64,000 bases of DNA from Sphingopyxis sp. YR583 (lineage in GTDB: Bacteria; Pseudomonadota; Alphaproteobacteria; Sphingomonadales; Sphingomonadaceae): contig NZ_FNWK01000001.1 of assembly GCF_900108295.1 (NCBI RefSeq), positions 2,533,851 to 2,597,850 of the forward strand. Direction: 5' to 3'. This document shows, piece after piece, positions 40,054-49,208 of this stretch (the stretch's first letter is position 1; each line of letters begins with the position of its first letter). The translations under genes and the position numbers were made by a program. Under the pieces are notes generated by a model. That model made no database searches. It saw nothing but the letters and a program-made list of their open reading frames with translations, and was not told where the DNA came from.

Positions 40054-40718
40054 TCGGCGGTGATCGCGCCGGCCGCCTTCAATTCGGCTTCATGGCTCTC
40101 CTCGCGCCAGCTTTCGGCGAGCGCCTGCCGTTCCCAATCCTGCATCGCGGGCTGCGCGAGCATATGGTCGACCCACGCCTGTCCGACTCCAACGTCGAGA
40201 CCATAGGTGCGGATGCGGAAAGCGACGGGGGCGAAGAAGGCGTCGACCGCGGTGAAGCGGTCGCCCGCAAGGAAAGGGCCGCCGAAGCGTGACAGGCCTT
40301 CGGCGAACAACTCGCGGATCCGCGCGACGTCGAGCCGTAGCGCACCCGATGGCGGTTTCGGTGTCACGCGCACGCCGACGTTCATCGTGCAGTCGTTGCG
40401 CAGCGCTGAAAAACCGCTGTGCATTTCGGCGGCCGCGCATTGCGCCCAAGTGCGCGCATCTGGGTCTGTCGGCCAGACGCCCTCGTGCCGGTCGGCAAGA
40501 TAGAGCGTTATGCCGAGCGAATCATAAACAGTCCGCCCTTCATCGAGCAGCGCGGGCACCTGTCCGGTCGGTGAGAAACTGCGAAACTCGTCATAGTTGA
40601 TCGGGTTGGTGAAGGGCTCGATCTGGTCCTCGAACGCGATCCCCAGCGCACGCATCAGCATCCACGGCCGCAGCGACCAGCTCGAATAATTGCGGTTGGC
40701 GGTGATCAGCACATACAT
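40038..40718 (-). CDS. Glutathione S-transferase family protein
   Basis: A 226-residue protein with N-terminal thioredoxin-like domain (NRNYSSWSLRPWMLMRALGIAFEDQ, GQVPALLDEGRTVYDSLGITLYLADR) and all-helical C-terminal domain (FLAGDRFTAVDAFFAPVAFRI). Substrate unknown. Its start overlaps the end of the epimerase gene by 13 bases, so the two are cotranscribed. It converges with crtZ. Confidence 0.92.
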   Translation of the reverse strand: MYVLITANRNYSSWSLRPWMLMRALGIAFEDQIEPFTNPINYDEFRSFSPTGQVPALLDEGRTVYDSLGITLYLADRHEGVWPTDPDARTWAQCAAAEMHSGFSALRNDCTMNVGVRVTPKPPSGALRLDVARIRELFAEGLSRFGGPFLAGDRFTAVDAFFAPVAFRIRTYGLDVGVGQAWVDHMLAQPAMQDWERQALAESWREESHEAELKAAGAITADYRTA

Positions 40719-41683
40719 GCTTCGCGCTCCTGTGCGATGATGGGGGAGGTGTAATCGGGGTCGTGCGCGAAAGGCAGGCCGGTACCGTCGCGGAGCGCCG
40801 TGAGCACGCTGCCGAAGTCGCTCTTCGCGCGCCAGCCGAACCGGCGCTCGGCACGCGACGGGTCGTAGACGCGGTCGATCGTCTCGGGCAGCACCCAGCC
40901 GTTGGCAGCATAGAGTCCGGCCGCGTCGGGATGGAGGCGCGCGATCACCGCGCGTGCGTCGCTGGCCAGTTCTTCGGCGTCGTCGCGCGTGAAGGACGGC
41001 GGCGCCGAAAGGATGAAGGTGTCGCAGCCGATCTGCGGTGCCGCCTCGAGCGCCGCGAGATGCGCCGCGGCAGCATCTTCGACCGTCAGGCGGCGATTGA
41101 GCAATTCGTTTGCTTTCAGGTTTGGGCCGTTCGGCACGGCATGCGTATCGTCGTCCTCGGGAAAGAAGCGGCCGGTACGCAGGATCGCGACGTTGATGCC
41201 ATGTTCGCGATGGACCAGTTTCACGGCCTGCTCGGCCGCCAGCTTGGTGATGCCGTAAATATTGCGCGGCTCGATCGGACCGAAATCCTCATCCATCCAC
41301 CATGCGCCAGCCTTGCCCGCGCCCGCGCGCACGTCGCTGCGGATCATCAGCGACGTTGTCGAGGTGAAGAGAAAGCGGTCATTGCCCGCGGCGACCGCCG
41401 CTTCGATCAGGTTCAGCGTCCCCGTCACATTGACATCGACAAATGCCTGCCGCGGATAACGTATGATGTCGGGCTTGTGCAGCGCGCCGCCGTGGATGAT
41501 GGCTTCGATCCCGTGCTCGCCCATCGTTTGGTCGATCAATGGACGGTCGGCAACCGTGCCGATCACCTGTGTGTGTGCTCCCGGCACAACGTCGAGTCCG
41601 GTGACCTCATGCCCCTTTTGGGTGAGCAGCGGAGCCAGATAGCGCCCCAGCCAACCCGACGATCCGGTCAGCAGTACGCGCAT
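40706..41683 (-). CDS. NAD-dependent epimerase/dehydratase
   Basis: A 325-residue extended SDR: VLLTGSSGWLGRYLAPLL nucleotide motif, DVNVTGTLNLIEAAVAAG, and YGITKLAAEQ with the catalytic YxxxK. Substrate unknown; N-terminal GSSGWLG is typical of NAD(P)-dependent epimerases acting on sugars or small ketones. GST overlaps its end. Confidence 0.9.
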   Translation of the reverse strand: MRVLLTGSSGWLGRYLAPLLTQKGHEVTGLDVVPGAHTQVIGTVADRPLIDQTMGEHGIEAIIHGGALHKPDIIRYPRQAFVDVNVTGTLNLIEAAVAAGNDRFLFTSTTSLMIRSDVRAGAGKAGAWWMDEDFGPIEPRNIYGITKLAAEQAVKLVHREHGINVAILRTGRFFPEDDDTHAVPNGPNLKANELLNRRLTVEDAAAAHLAALEAAPQIGCDTFILSAPPSFTRDDAEELASDARAVIARLHPDAAGLYAANGWVLPETIDRVYDPSRAERRFGWRAKSDFGSVLTALRDGTGLPFAHDPDYTSPIIAQEREACMC

Positions 41684-41749
41684 CGATCAATCTCCTCCCG
41701 ATCTCGTCCGGGCGCTTCATACACAGGCCGCGGACAGGGGGAAAGGCGG

Positions 41750-43057
41750 TTAGCCTTTCGGATTTGCGGCGACCGGTTTGGGCTTGGTGGCGCCGGCGGC
41801 CGGCGGGGGCAATTCGCTGAGGTCGAGCCAGCCCGCATCGGCGCGCCGGTGATAGCTGTCGATCACCGTGAACGGGATGCGGAACGGAAATCCCCAATCG
41901 CTGTTCCATAGTGCGACCACGCCGGTTTGCGTCGACGGTTCAAAAATCATCGTCGCGCGATAGCCCTCGACCGCACCCGAATGCCCTTCGAGCCTGCTGC
42001 CGCCATAGGTGAAGCTCCGCCAGCCAAGGCCGTATGACGCGTCGCCCATGGCAGCGCGCAAGGGGCCGCCATACAGCCGCCCGGTGCCGACGCGCGGACG
42101 ATGGGCAAGCTGTAGCACCGGACCCGGTAGCACATCGGGGCGCTTCCCCATCATCGCCTGCATCCATGTCGCGAAATCGACGATATCGCTTTCGACGCCT
42201 GCGGCAGCGGGAACACGCCAATAGGCCTCCTTGATCGGACGGATCTGCGCACCGCGATGCGGCTTCGCCCAATCCTTGGCGCTCGTCAGCCGATCGCGGC
42301 CGTAGCCCGCGCTCACCATGCCGAGCGGGCGGAAAAACCGGTCCTCGACCGCGTCGCCGAACGGCTCGTTAGCCGCGCGCGCCAATATTTCGCTCGCGGC
42401 GTCGAAGGCGACATTCTGGTAGGTGTGACAGGTTCCGGGGTCGCATTGCAGCGGCGCGCCGGCGAGGCTGGCGCGCAGCGCGGCGGGATCCTGCCCTTCC
42501 TCCAGCTTTTCGTCATAGGCGTTTTTGGTGAGGCCCGAACGTTGGGCGAGTAGCTGGTCCAGCGTGACCCGCGCCTCGGCGCCCCCCGGCAAGCGTAGCG
42601 ACGTGCCGAGAGCGGCGACCGGACGGTCGAGATCGATCGTGCCGTCCGTCGCCAGTGCGGCCGCGAGCACGCCCGTCGCGGTTTTGGAAACCGAGGCCCA
42701 GCGGAACAGCGTTTGCGGCGTCACGCGCGCCCCGGTCGACTTGTCGGCGACCCCATAGGTACGCACAAAGCTGAGCTTGCCGTCTTCGACCACCGCCACC
42801 GCCAGCCCGGCCATCTCTGGCCGCTGCGACAGCTCGGCGAGTTGCCGGTCGAGCGCGCGATAGTCGATGCGGCCGCGCCATTCGTCGGGCGTGTCGGGCA
42901 GGTTTTCGGGTGCCTTGATGGGGATTGCGACGCTCGCAAGCGGGTGCTTTCCGCCAAGCGCGTGAACACCGAACCAGCCTGCCAACCCCAGCGCGATGAT
43001 CGCGACGAGATAGGTGAACACTGGCTTTTTCGATTTCTTTTTAAACTGCGACCTCAT
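41750..43057 (-). CDS. Beta-lactamase-family serine hydrolase, membrane-anchored
   Basis: A 435-residue class C-like serine hydrolase with an N-terminal membrane anchor (VFTYLVAIIALGLAGWFGVHAL). Catalytic S-x-x-K is SVSK (in FRWASVSKTATG), Y-x-N is YQN (CHTYQNVAFD), and the third box is HSG (in GHSGAVEGY). Such enzymes are esterases, D-aminopeptidases or penicillin-binding-like; a true beta-lactamase role is not implied. It lies between the epimerase and a small membrane protein gene in the minus-strand run. Confidence 0.9.
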   Translation of the reverse strand: MRSQFKKKSKKPVFTYLVAIIALGLAGWFGVHALGGKHPLASVAIPIKAPENLPDTPDEWRGRIDYRALDRQLAELSQRPEMAGLAVAVVEDGKLSFVRTYGVADKSTGARVTPQTLFRWASVSKTATGVLAAALATDGTIDLDRPVAALGTSLRLPGGAEARVTLDQLLAQRSGLTKNAYDEKLEEGQDPAALRASLAGAPLQCDPGTCHTYQNVAFDAASEILARAANEPFGDAVEDRFFRPLGMVSAGYGRDRLTSAKDWAKPHRGAQIRPIKEAYWRVPAAAGVESDIVDFATWMQAMMGKRPDVLPGPVLQLAHRPRVGTGRLYGGPLRAAMGDASYGLGWRSFTYGGSRLEGHSGAVEGYRATMIFEPSTQTGVVALWNSDWGFPFRIPFTVIDSYHRRADAGWLDLSELPPPAAGATKPKPVAANPKG

Positions 43058-43100
43058 GATTGGCCGCCGTCTTAGCCGCGACTTCCTCTGTCGTCACCCC

Positions 43101-43550
43101 TCAGGGCGCAAGATGGCGCCACGCTTTGAACGTCCCGGCGGCGTAAGCCGCGCCATAGACAAGGACGATCAGCGAAGACCATATCGCAAAACTGTCGCTA
43201 TGTTGCGGGCGCCAGATATGGAGCGGCACGAAAATGAGCCCGCGAAGCAGATAGATGGCGGAGATGACGACCAGCCCCGTCCGCAGCAGCGGCAGGCGCG
43301 GGATCGAACCGGCGCCCGAAAAGGCATAAGCGGCCCAGACCATCAGAACCGCGCCGATCGCGAGTGTAATCAGCGTGGGTCGCAGGTCGCCGCGCGCCGC
43401 CGCGCGTGCCATGCCTTCGCCCGCGCCGAAAAACCGATACCAGTCGGGGCCGCCGAAGATGCAGGCGATATGCAGCAGCGCGGCCAGAACCGACAGCCAC
43501 CCGCCGACAATCAGCCAGGCGGTGCCGGGATTGGCCGCGACATTATGCAA
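43101..43550 (-). CDS. Four-helix membrane protein of unknown function
   Basis: A 149-residue protein with four hydrophobic helices ([72 protein letters not shown]). The Gly-Pro-Asp-Trp-Tyr (GGPDWYRFF) loop is recognisable as a conserved feature of an uncharacterised sphingomonad/xanthomonad family, but I cannot name it. Its start overlaps the scoB stop by 8 bases. Confidence 0.7.
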   Translation of the reverse strand: MHNVAANPGTAWLIVGGWLSVLAALLHIACIFGGPDWYRFFGAGEGMARAAARGDLRPTLITLAIGAVLMVWAAYAFSGAGSIPRLPLLRTGLVVISAIYLLRGLIFVPLHIWRPQHSDSFAIWSSLIVLVYGAAYAAGTFKAWRHLAP

Positions 43551-44178
43551 TATAATGCGCTGTCGTTTTTTCGGCGACTTCCTCGGCGGTGACGTCCGGC
43601 GCCAATTCGATCAGCCTGAACGGGCTGTCATGGTCGTCGCGCTTGAATACTGCCAGGTCGGTGACGATCATATCGACGACATTCTTGCCGGTCAGCGGCA
43701 GCGTGCACGCCGGAATGAATTTCGGGCTGCCGTCCTTGGCATTATGTTCCATCACGACGATGATCTTCTTCACGCCGGCGACGAGGTCCATCGCGCCGCC
43801 CATGCCCTTGATCATCTTGCCCGGGATCATCCAGTTCGCGATGTCGCCATTTTCGGCAATCTCCATCGCACCGAGCACGGTCAGGTCGATATGCCCGCCG
43901 CGGATCATCGCGAAGCTGTCCGCCGAGCTGAAATAGGCCGATTGCGGCAGCTCGCTGATCGTCTGTTTGCCCGCGTTGATCAGGTCGGCGTCCTCTTCGC
44001 CCTCATAGGGGAAGGGGCCGATGCCGAGCATGCCGTTTTCCGACTGCAGCGTGACCGTCATCCCCGCAGGAATGTGGTTCGCGACCAAAGTCGGGATGCC
44101 GATGCCGAGGTTGACGTAATAGCCGTCCTGCAGTTCCTTCGCGGCGCGCGCCGCCATGTCATCACGCGTCCAGGCCAT
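43543..44178 (-). CDS. scoB: 3-Oxoacid CoA-transferase subunit B
   Basis: A 211-residue subunit with catalytic Glu47 in [10 protein letters not shown] and [27 protein letters not shown]. With ScoA it transfers CoA from succinyl-CoA to acetoacetate for ketone-body-like use. ATG 44178 gives the family start [16 protein letters not shown]; the frame upstream is a shadow of the phosphatase gene. The phosphatase stop is 2 bases before this start, so subunit B is separated from A by that gene. Confidence 0.95.
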   Translation of the reverse strand: MAWTRDDMAARAAKELQDGYYVNLGIGIPTLVANHIPAGMTVTLQSENGMLGIGPFPYEGEEDADLINAGKQTISELPQSAYFSSADSFAMIRGGHIDLTVLGAMEIAENGDIANWMIPGKMIKGMGGAMDLVAGVKKIIVVMEHNAKDGSPKFIPACTLPLTGKNVVDMIVTDLAVFKRDDHDSPFRLIELAPDVTAEEVAEKTTAHYIA

Positions 44179-44179
44179 G

Positions 44180-45070
44180 TCAGTTAGGCTCCCATTTCTT
44201 GTCGGAGGGGAAGGCGTCGTCCCAGCCCAGTTTTTCCCACGGGCCGTAGACGGGGTTGGGGAACAGGAACCAGCCCTTGTCCCAGAGTGTGGCGGCGCCG
44301 GTGCTCGTCGCCAGCGCCATGCGCTGTGCGGCGGGCAGGTCCTTGACGTTGAACTGCTGGCTGAAGTCGCCGAGTTGGTCGCCGCCAAGGATGATGACGC
44401 AATATTTGGAGGAGATCGTGGCGCGGCGCCCGTCCTTGCTCGATCCGCTGGCATCGTCGCCCATCAGGAACAAGGTCTCGCCATGCTTGAATTCGCCGAG
44501 CCCTGCGGCGCGGAGCGTATCCTCGCTGCCCTTGGCATTGGCGGCGCTGCGGTTGGTGTTGGCGATCACGGTGATCCCTGCCGCGCGCAGGGCGTTCACC
44601 ATCTCGACGGTGCCCGGCATCGCGACGGCTTTGCCCGCGCCGGTCTTTTCCCACTGGTCCCAGACCTTGACGTCGAAGGCGGTGCCCTTCTCAGCGAAGT
44701 AGCGCATCGGCCCGAGGTTCCAGATCAACGTCTCGTCGGCGTCGAACACTGCCGCAAACGGCTTGTTGCCGCACGGCTCGAACGTTGGCGCGTCCATCGC
44801 CGCGCCGGAAGCAAGAACGACGCTATCCTTTGGCCGCAGCTTCACCCGCCAAACGCCATAATCGGCGATCCGTGCATTGGTCGCGCGCACTGCAACAGCG
44901 GCTTCGGGCGAACCATAGAGATATTGCAGCGCCACCGGCGGCTTGGCGGCTTCCGCCGGAGCAGGTGCCGGCAGGGGGGCGGGCGGCGGAGCCGGAGCCG
45001 TCGCCACCTCTGCCGGCGCGCTCGCGCACCCGGCAAGGAGCAGCGCGGCGGTAAGGGCGAAGCTGCGCAT
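44180..45070 (-). CDS. HAD-type acid phosphatase lipoprotein (e(P4)-like)
   Basis: A 296-residue lipoprotein with lipobox LAGC (in LLLAGCAS), a Pro/Ala-rich linker (about 25-55), and a class-C acid phosphatase domain: [11 protein letters not shown] carries the nucleophile and second Asp, GDDASGSSK the later Asp pair. e(P4) enzymes dephosphorylate nucleoside phosphates in the envelope. Its ATG shares a base with the scoA stop (TGATG), so it is inserted translationally between the two CoA-transferase subunits. Confidence 0.88.
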   Translation of the reverse strand: MRSFALTAALLLAGCASAPAEVATAPAPPPAPLPAPAPAEAAKPPVALQYLYGSPEAAVAVRATNARIADYGVWRVKLRPKDSVVLASGAAMDAPTFEPCGNKPFAAVFDADETLIWNLGPMRYFAEKGTAFDVKVWDQWEKTGAGKAVAMPGTVEMVNALRAAGITVIANTNRSAANAKGSEDTLRAAGLGEFKHGETLFLMGDDASGSSKDGRRATISSKYCVIILGGDQLGDFSQQFNVKDLPAAQRMALATSTGAATLWDKGWFLFPNPVYGPWEKLGWDDAFPSDKKWEPN

Positions 45071-45780
45071 CACGCGGTCTCGCGCGGGCGCGTCGTGCGG
45101 AATTCGATCTTCTTGTCGTAAGGCGCGCCGAGGACGAGGCGCTTCACATAGATGCCGGGCAGGTGGATGCTGTCGGGATCGAGGCTGCCGGTCGGCACGA
45201 TTTCCTCGACCTCGGCGACGCAGATCTTCGCGGCGGTCGCCATCGGCTGGTTGAAGTTGCGCGCGGTCTTGCGGAAAATCAGGTTGCCGCTCTCGTCGGC
45301 CTTCCACCCCTTGACGATCGCAAGGTCGGCGAAGATGCCGCGTTCGAGGATATAATCCTGCCCGTCGAAATTCTTCACTTCCTTGCCCTCAGCAACCAGC
45401 GTGCCGACGCCCGTCTTGGTATAGAAGCCGGGAATGCCTGCGCCGCCCGCGCGGCAACGTTCGGCGAGGGTCCCTTGCGGGCAGAATTCGACCTCGAGCT
45501 CGCCCGCCAGATACTGCCGCTCGAACTCCTTGTTCTCGCCGACGTAGCTGCTGATCATCTTCTTGACCTGCTTCGTGCGGAGCAGCTTGCCGAGCCCTTC
45601 GCCGTCGATCCCGGCATTGTTGCTCGCGATTGTCAGATCCTTGGTTCCCGCGTCGCGAATCGCATCGATCAGCCGTTCGGGTATGCCGCAAAGGCCGAAT
45701 CCGCCTGCGCAAATCTGCATACCGTCAAAGAGCAATCCTTCGAGGGCGGCGGCGGCGTCGGGATATTGCTTTTTCCCCAT
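45070..45780 (-). CDS. scoA: 3-Oxoacid CoA-transferase subunit A
   Basis: A 236-residue subunit: [16 protein letters not shown] (oxyanion loop), [44 protein letters not shown] 45780 is the family start ([13 protein letters not shown]); the longer 45864 frame runs into the divergent control region. Divergent from a LysR gene 89 bases away. Confidence 0.95.
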   Translation of the reverse strand: MGKKQYPDAAAALEGLLFDGMQICAGGFGLCGIPERLIDAIRDAGTKDLTIASNNAGIDGEGLGKLLRTKQVKKMISSYVGENKEFERQYLAGELEVEFCPQGTLAERCRAGGAGIPGFYTKTGVGTLVAEGKEVKNFDGQDYILERGIFADLAIVKGWKADESGNLIFRKTARNFNQPMATAAKICVAEVEEIVPTGSLDPDSIHLPGIYVKRLVLGAPYDKKIEFRTTRPRETA

Positions 45781-45869
45781 GGGACGGCTCTCCTGAATGG
45801 TTTCGCGCTGACATTGGCGCATTTGATCCATTAATTCTAATTGTTCGATTTTTGGATTATACATAGACG
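45781..45869. promoter_or_regulatory. Divergent control region scoA/LysR gene
   Basis: An AT-rich 89-base spacer with an inverted pair ATCCA (45826-45830) and TGGAT (45853-45857), and several T-N11-A-like spacings. LysR-type regulators typically bind such regions between their own gene and the target, so this is probably the sco promoter and operator. Confidence 0.5.
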
Positions 45870-46763
45870 ATGTCTATCAATCGCGTCTCTCTCTATCATC
45901 TCGAAACCCTGCTCTGGATCGACCGGCTCGGTACCTTTTCGGCCGCGGCCGAGCGGCTCAATACGACGCAGCCGACGGTGTCGGCACGGATGCGCGAACT
46001 CGAACAGCGCCTAGGAACAGCGCTCTTCCGCCGCGAAGGCCGTGCAATGTCGCTCACCGCGGCTGGGCGCAAGCTGGTGCGCGATTGCGACCCGCTGCTC
46101 CGGGACATGCAGGTCGCGTTGCTCGGCAGCGGGGGCTATGGCGAGGCGAGCGGTGTCGTCCGCATCGGTGCGGGCGAAATCGCGGCCGCAAGCTGCCTCC
46201 CTGCGTTTGTGGCGGGGCTCAAGGCCGATATGCCCCATGTCGGGCTCGAAATCGAAATCGACCTCACTGCCAACCTGATCCAGCAGCTTTTGACCGGCCG
46301 GACCGACATGGCTTTCGCCGCGGGGCCGATCGCGCACCCGGCACTCAAGACCAGCCCGATCGGTGAGGTCGAACTGGTCTGGCTCGCCAGCCCCGCAGTC
46401 GCATCGATGTTCGCAACGGCTGACACCACGCTTCCCGTCTGGTCGCTCGCCAGCCATTCGCCGATCCACGGCAGGATGCGCGAAGCGATCGAGGCGTCGC
46501 GTATCGCGCAAAAGTCGCTCAACCTCTGCAATAACGCGCGGACGATGATCGACATTGCAAAGGCGGGCGGCGGAATCGGTATCTTTCCGCAGCCGATGGT
46601 GCAGGGCGAGGTGGCGGCGGGGACGCTGGTACAGATCGATGCGATGCCCGCGCTCGCGCCGGTTGAATTCCACGTCGCCATGCGCGTCGCCGATACCGAG
46701 CCCGTGCTGACGCAAATCTTCGAACGGGCGGCGCAGTTGAACCTCTCCAACCCCGCACCCTGA
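45870..46763 (+). CDS. LysR family transcriptional regulator
   Basis: A 297-residue regulator: HTH region [43 protein letters not shown] and a substrate-binding domain ([54 protein letters not shown]). Divergent from scoA; the arrangement suggests control of the sco operon by a metabolite of acetoacetate/ketone use, which is inference. A LysR gene next to CoA-transferase genes is common. Confidence 0.92.
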   Translation: MSINRVSLYHLETLLWIDRLGTFSAAAERLNTTQPTVSARMRELEQRLGTALFRREGRAMSLTAAGRKLVRDCDPLLRDMQVALLGSGGYGEASGVVRIGAGEIAAASCLPAFVAGLKADMPHVGLEIEIDLTANLIQQLLTGRTDMAFAAGPIAHPALKTSPIGEVELVWLASPAVASMFATADTTLPVWSLASHSPIHGRMREAIEASRIAQKSLNLCNNARTMIDIAKAGGGIGIFPQPMVQGEVAAGTLVQIDAMPALAPVEFHVAMRVADTEPVLTQIFERAAQLNLSNPAP

Positions 46764-46799
46764 GCCGCACGGCGGTTCGCACCGGATTCTGTCAGCCCT

Positions 46800-47195
46800 T
46801 CAATGCCATGGGGACGTCCGCACCGACCAATAGACGATATAGAGCAGCCCGGCCCAGAGCAGCAGAATGAAAATCATGCCGGCGCGACTCGACGGACGCG
46901 CGCTGGCGGCCTCGGCCGCCGCGTGGAGTTCGCTCCAGAGCGCGGCGGGGATCAGCCGGCGGATGACGAGCAGGCCGAGTGGTACGATGACAAGGTCGTC
47001 GAGCCAGCCCAGCACGGGAATAAAATCGGGGATCAGGTCGATCGGAGACAGCGCATAGGCCGCGACCGCGACTGCGAGGATGCGCGCGAGCATCGGCACG
47101 CGCGTGTCGCGCGCGGCGAGCCAGGCGGCGTGCGCCTCGACCGCGAGACGGTGGCCGAGATCGCCGATGCGTTCGGAAAGGGATTTGCCGGTCAT
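46800..47195 (-). CDS. DUF1232 membrane protein
   Basis: A 131-residue protein with the DUF1232 signature YALSPIDLIPDFIPVLGWLDDLVIVPLG and a C-terminal hydrophobic helix (MIFILLLWAGLLYIVYW). ATG 47195 with AGGGA six bases upstream is preferred over ATG 47207. Family function unknown. Divergent from the epimerase gene with 24 bases between starts. Confidence 0.88.
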   Translation of the reverse strand: MTGKSLSERIGDLGHRLAVEAHAAWLAARDTRVPMLARILAVAVAAYALSPIDLIPDFIPVLGWLDDLVIVPLGLLVIRRLIPAALWSELHAAAEAASARPSSRAGMIFILLLWAGLLYIVYWSVRTSPWH

Positions 47196-47219
47196 CGCTT
47201 CCCTCATTACTGTCCCCGC

Positions 47220-48203
47220 ATGGCTATCCAACTGAAAAGCGCACGTGTTGAACGCTGGCCGGTCGCGGGGGCGTTCGTGATCAGCCGCGGATCGAAGACG
47301 CATGTCGATGTCGTCGTCGCCGAGGTCGCGGGAGACGGGGCCTACGGGCGCGGCGAGGGCACGCCGGTCTATTATCTGGGCGAGGACGCCGCGACATGCC
47401 GCGACCAGATATTGCGCACCGCGCCGCATATCGCCGAGATGGGCGCCGCCGATGCCCGCGCGGCGGTGCAGGAGATGATGGCGCCAGGCGCGGCGCGGAA
47501 CGCGCTCGATTGCGCGCTTTGGGATCTCGAAGCGCGGCAGCGCGGTCTTCGGCTCTGGCAGGTCGCGGGATGCGACGGCGCGCCGACATCGCGCGTCACC
47601 GCCTATACCATCTCGCTTGGAACGCCGGGTGCCATGGCCGAACAGGCCGCAACCGCGGCGGCCGACGGTTATCGATTGCTCAAGATCAAGCTGACCGGAG
47701 AGGGCGACCGGCTTCGCGTCGCCGGGGTGCGAAAGGGCGCACCCGAAGCGCGGCTGATCGTCGATGCGAACGAAAGTTGGGGTGGGGTCGATATATTGAG
47801 CGAGACCGAGGCGCTTGCCGATATGGGGGTCGAGATGATCGAGCAGCCGGTTCCAGTCGGCGCCGACGCCTTGCTCGATCCGATCTACTCGCCCTTACCC
47901 TTCATCGCCGACGAAAGTTGCCAGACAGCCGCCGACGTGGCGCGCATAGGTCCCTTCTACGACGGGGTGAACATCAAGCTCGACAAGGCAGGAGGGTTGA
48001 CCGAGGCGCTAAAGATCGCCGATGCGGCCGACGCGGCGGGACTGTCGATCATGGTCGGCTGTATGCTCTCGACCAGCCTCGCGATCGCGCCGGCGTTCGT
48101 GCTGGCGCAGCGTGCGCGCTGGGTCGACCTCGACGGTCCCGCCCTGCTGGAGCGCGACCGCGAGGGCGGGTTCGAATATCGCGAAGGCCGGATCGGAATC
48201 TAG
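47220..48203 (+). CDS. Dipeptide epimerase (enolase superfamily, Ala-Glu epimerase type)
   Basis: A 327-residue muconate-lactonising-like enzyme: catalytic Lys in LLKIKL, metal ligands in IVDANESW (Asp), MIEQP (Glu) and IADES (Asp), second Lys in GVNIKLDKAGG, and VGCMLSTSLA late in the barrel, typical of L-Ala-D/L-Glu epimerases that recycle murein peptides. The true specificity needs enzyme tests. ATG 47220. Its stop overlaps the convergent next gene's end by 4 bases. Confidence 0.9.
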   Translation: MAIQLKSARVERWPVAGAFVISRGSKTHVDVVVAEVAGDGAYGRGEGTPVYYLGEDAATCRDQILRTAPHIAEMGAADARAAVQEMMAPGAARNALDCALWDLEARQRGLRLWQVAGCDGAPTSRVTAYTISLGTPGAMAEQAATAAADGYRLLKIKLTGEGDRLRVAGVRKGAPEARLIVDANESWGGVDILSETEALADMGVEMIEQPVPVGADALLDPIYSPLPFIADESCQTAADVARIGPFYDGVNIKLDKAGGLTEALKIADAADAAGLSIMVGCMLSTSLAIAPAFVLAQRARWVDLDGPALLERDREGGFEYREGRIGI

Positions 48204-48664
48204 AGGGCCACTTCGGCATGCTTGCCGAGTTCGCCTTCCTTCATCGTCATGCCCGTCGCCAGCTTGAGCAGGCCCTTGATGCTCGGGTCGGCGGTCCAGA
48301 TTTCGGCGTTGTCGAGATCGAAGCGCAGCAGGACGAGCTTGGGATCATCCTTGCCGCCTTCATACCAGGCCGCAATGCTGTTGTTCCATAGCTTGTCGAG
48401 CACCGTGCGGTCGCTTTCGCGGACCAGTGTGCCCGAGATGCAGGCGAACAGGTCGTGGCCCTTTGCCGAAAACTGCGCCATCGCCGGGCCGCCGCCCGCG
48501 AGGCGGTTGTCGGTCGCGGTGAAGAACCAGAAGGCGCTGTTTGCATCCTTGTCGAGCTGCGCGTTCATCGGGATATGATGTTCGCGCTCGCCGGTTGCAC
48601 CGAGCATGACATAGGGGCTGTCGGCCAGGGCTTTCCAAAATTGTTTCTTGATGTCGTCGCTCAT
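48200..48664 (-). CDS. Pyridoxamine 5'-phosphate oxidase-like general stress protein
   Basis: A 154-residue FMN-binding split-barrel protein: FWKALADSPYVMLGA, AFWFFTATDNRLAGGGPAMAQFSAKGHDLFACISGTL, and KLVLLRFDLDNAEIW, matching the general stress protein 26-like branch. It probably binds flavin, with no assured PNPOx activity. Isolated on the minus strand. Confidence 0.88.
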   Translation of the reverse strand: MSDDIKKQFWKALADSPYVMLGATGEREHHIPMNAQLDKDANSAFWFFTATDNRLAGGGPAMAQFSAKGHDLFACISGTLVRESDRTVLDKLWNNSIAAWYEGGKDDPKLVLLRFDLDNAEIWTADPSIKGLLKLATGMTMKEGELGKHAEVAL

Positions 48665-48728
48665 CGAAAGGCTCCTTCATGCCCCCCGATGATCGATCAA
48701 CGCGGCAGGGCGCCCGATGTTGCGCGGC

Positions 48729-49124
48729 TCAGCGTAGACGTGCCTCGGCATAGCTGACGACCTCATATTCGATGCCGTCGGGATCGAAGAAATAGAAGCG
48801 GCGACCGGGTTCATAGTCGCCGTGGTTGAACGGCGTCAGCCCGACTGCTTTCACGCGCATCTCGATCATATCGAGATCGTCGACCTGCACCCCGACATGG
48901 TTGAGCGGCGCGCCCTTGGGGTAACGTGCATCGGCATGCTCGCCGTCGGGACCAGTGTAGAGCGCGACATAGGCGGCGTCGCTGCCGAGATGGATCGTCC
49001 GCCCGCCATCGCGCGCGGGGCCGCGCCACCGTTCGTGCCAGCCGAAGATCGCCGAAAGAATGCCAGCGGTGCGGTCGGGATCGCTGACCGTCAGATTTAC
49101 ATGCTCAATGAAAGGGTGCGTCAC
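48729..49124 (-). CDS. VOC family protein (glyoxalase/dioxygenase superfamily)
   Basis: A 131-residue vicinal-oxygen-chelate protein starting at GTG 49124 with AGGAG 8 bases before. HVNLTVSDPDRTAGIL opens the first module, HVGVQVDDLDMIEMRV the second, and DPDGIEYEVVSYA closes it; His and Glu metal ligands are in place. Divergent from soxR, and its promoter carries a SoxR-type site (see 49156-49186), so it is probably an oxidative-stress gene. Confidence 0.92.
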   Translation of the reverse strand: MTHPFIEHVNLTVSDPDRTAGILSAIFGWHERWRGPARDGGRTIHLGSDAAYVALYTGPDGEHADARYPKGAPLNHVGVQVDDLDMIEMRVKAVGLTPFNHGDYEPGRRFYFFDPDGIEYEVVSYAEARLR

Positions 49125-49155
49125 CTTGTTTCTCCTGATTCGCGTTGACGCCCGG

Positions 49156-49186
49156 CTTATGAAAGCTCAAGTCAGGTTTAGATCAA
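49156..49186 (-). promoter_or_regulatory. SoxR-type promoter for the VOC gene
   Basis: Reading the minus strand: -35 TTGATC (49186-49181), spacer of 19 bases, -10 CATAAG (49161-49156). The spacer overlaps a sox-box-like dyad, CTAAACCTGACTTGAG on that strand (49181-49166), whose right half ACTTGAG is exact. MerR-family activators such as SoxR act at promoters with over-long 19-20-base spacers. Confidence 0.6.
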
Positions 49187-49208
49187 GCGAAAAGCAGGAG
49201 CGAAGATT

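Noticed and set aside
41750..43057. Serine hydrolase as an antibiotic-resistance beta-lactamase
   Set aside because: Motifs fit the wide beta-lactamase-like hydrolase family; nothing shows activity on beta-lactams, and it lies among metabolic genes.
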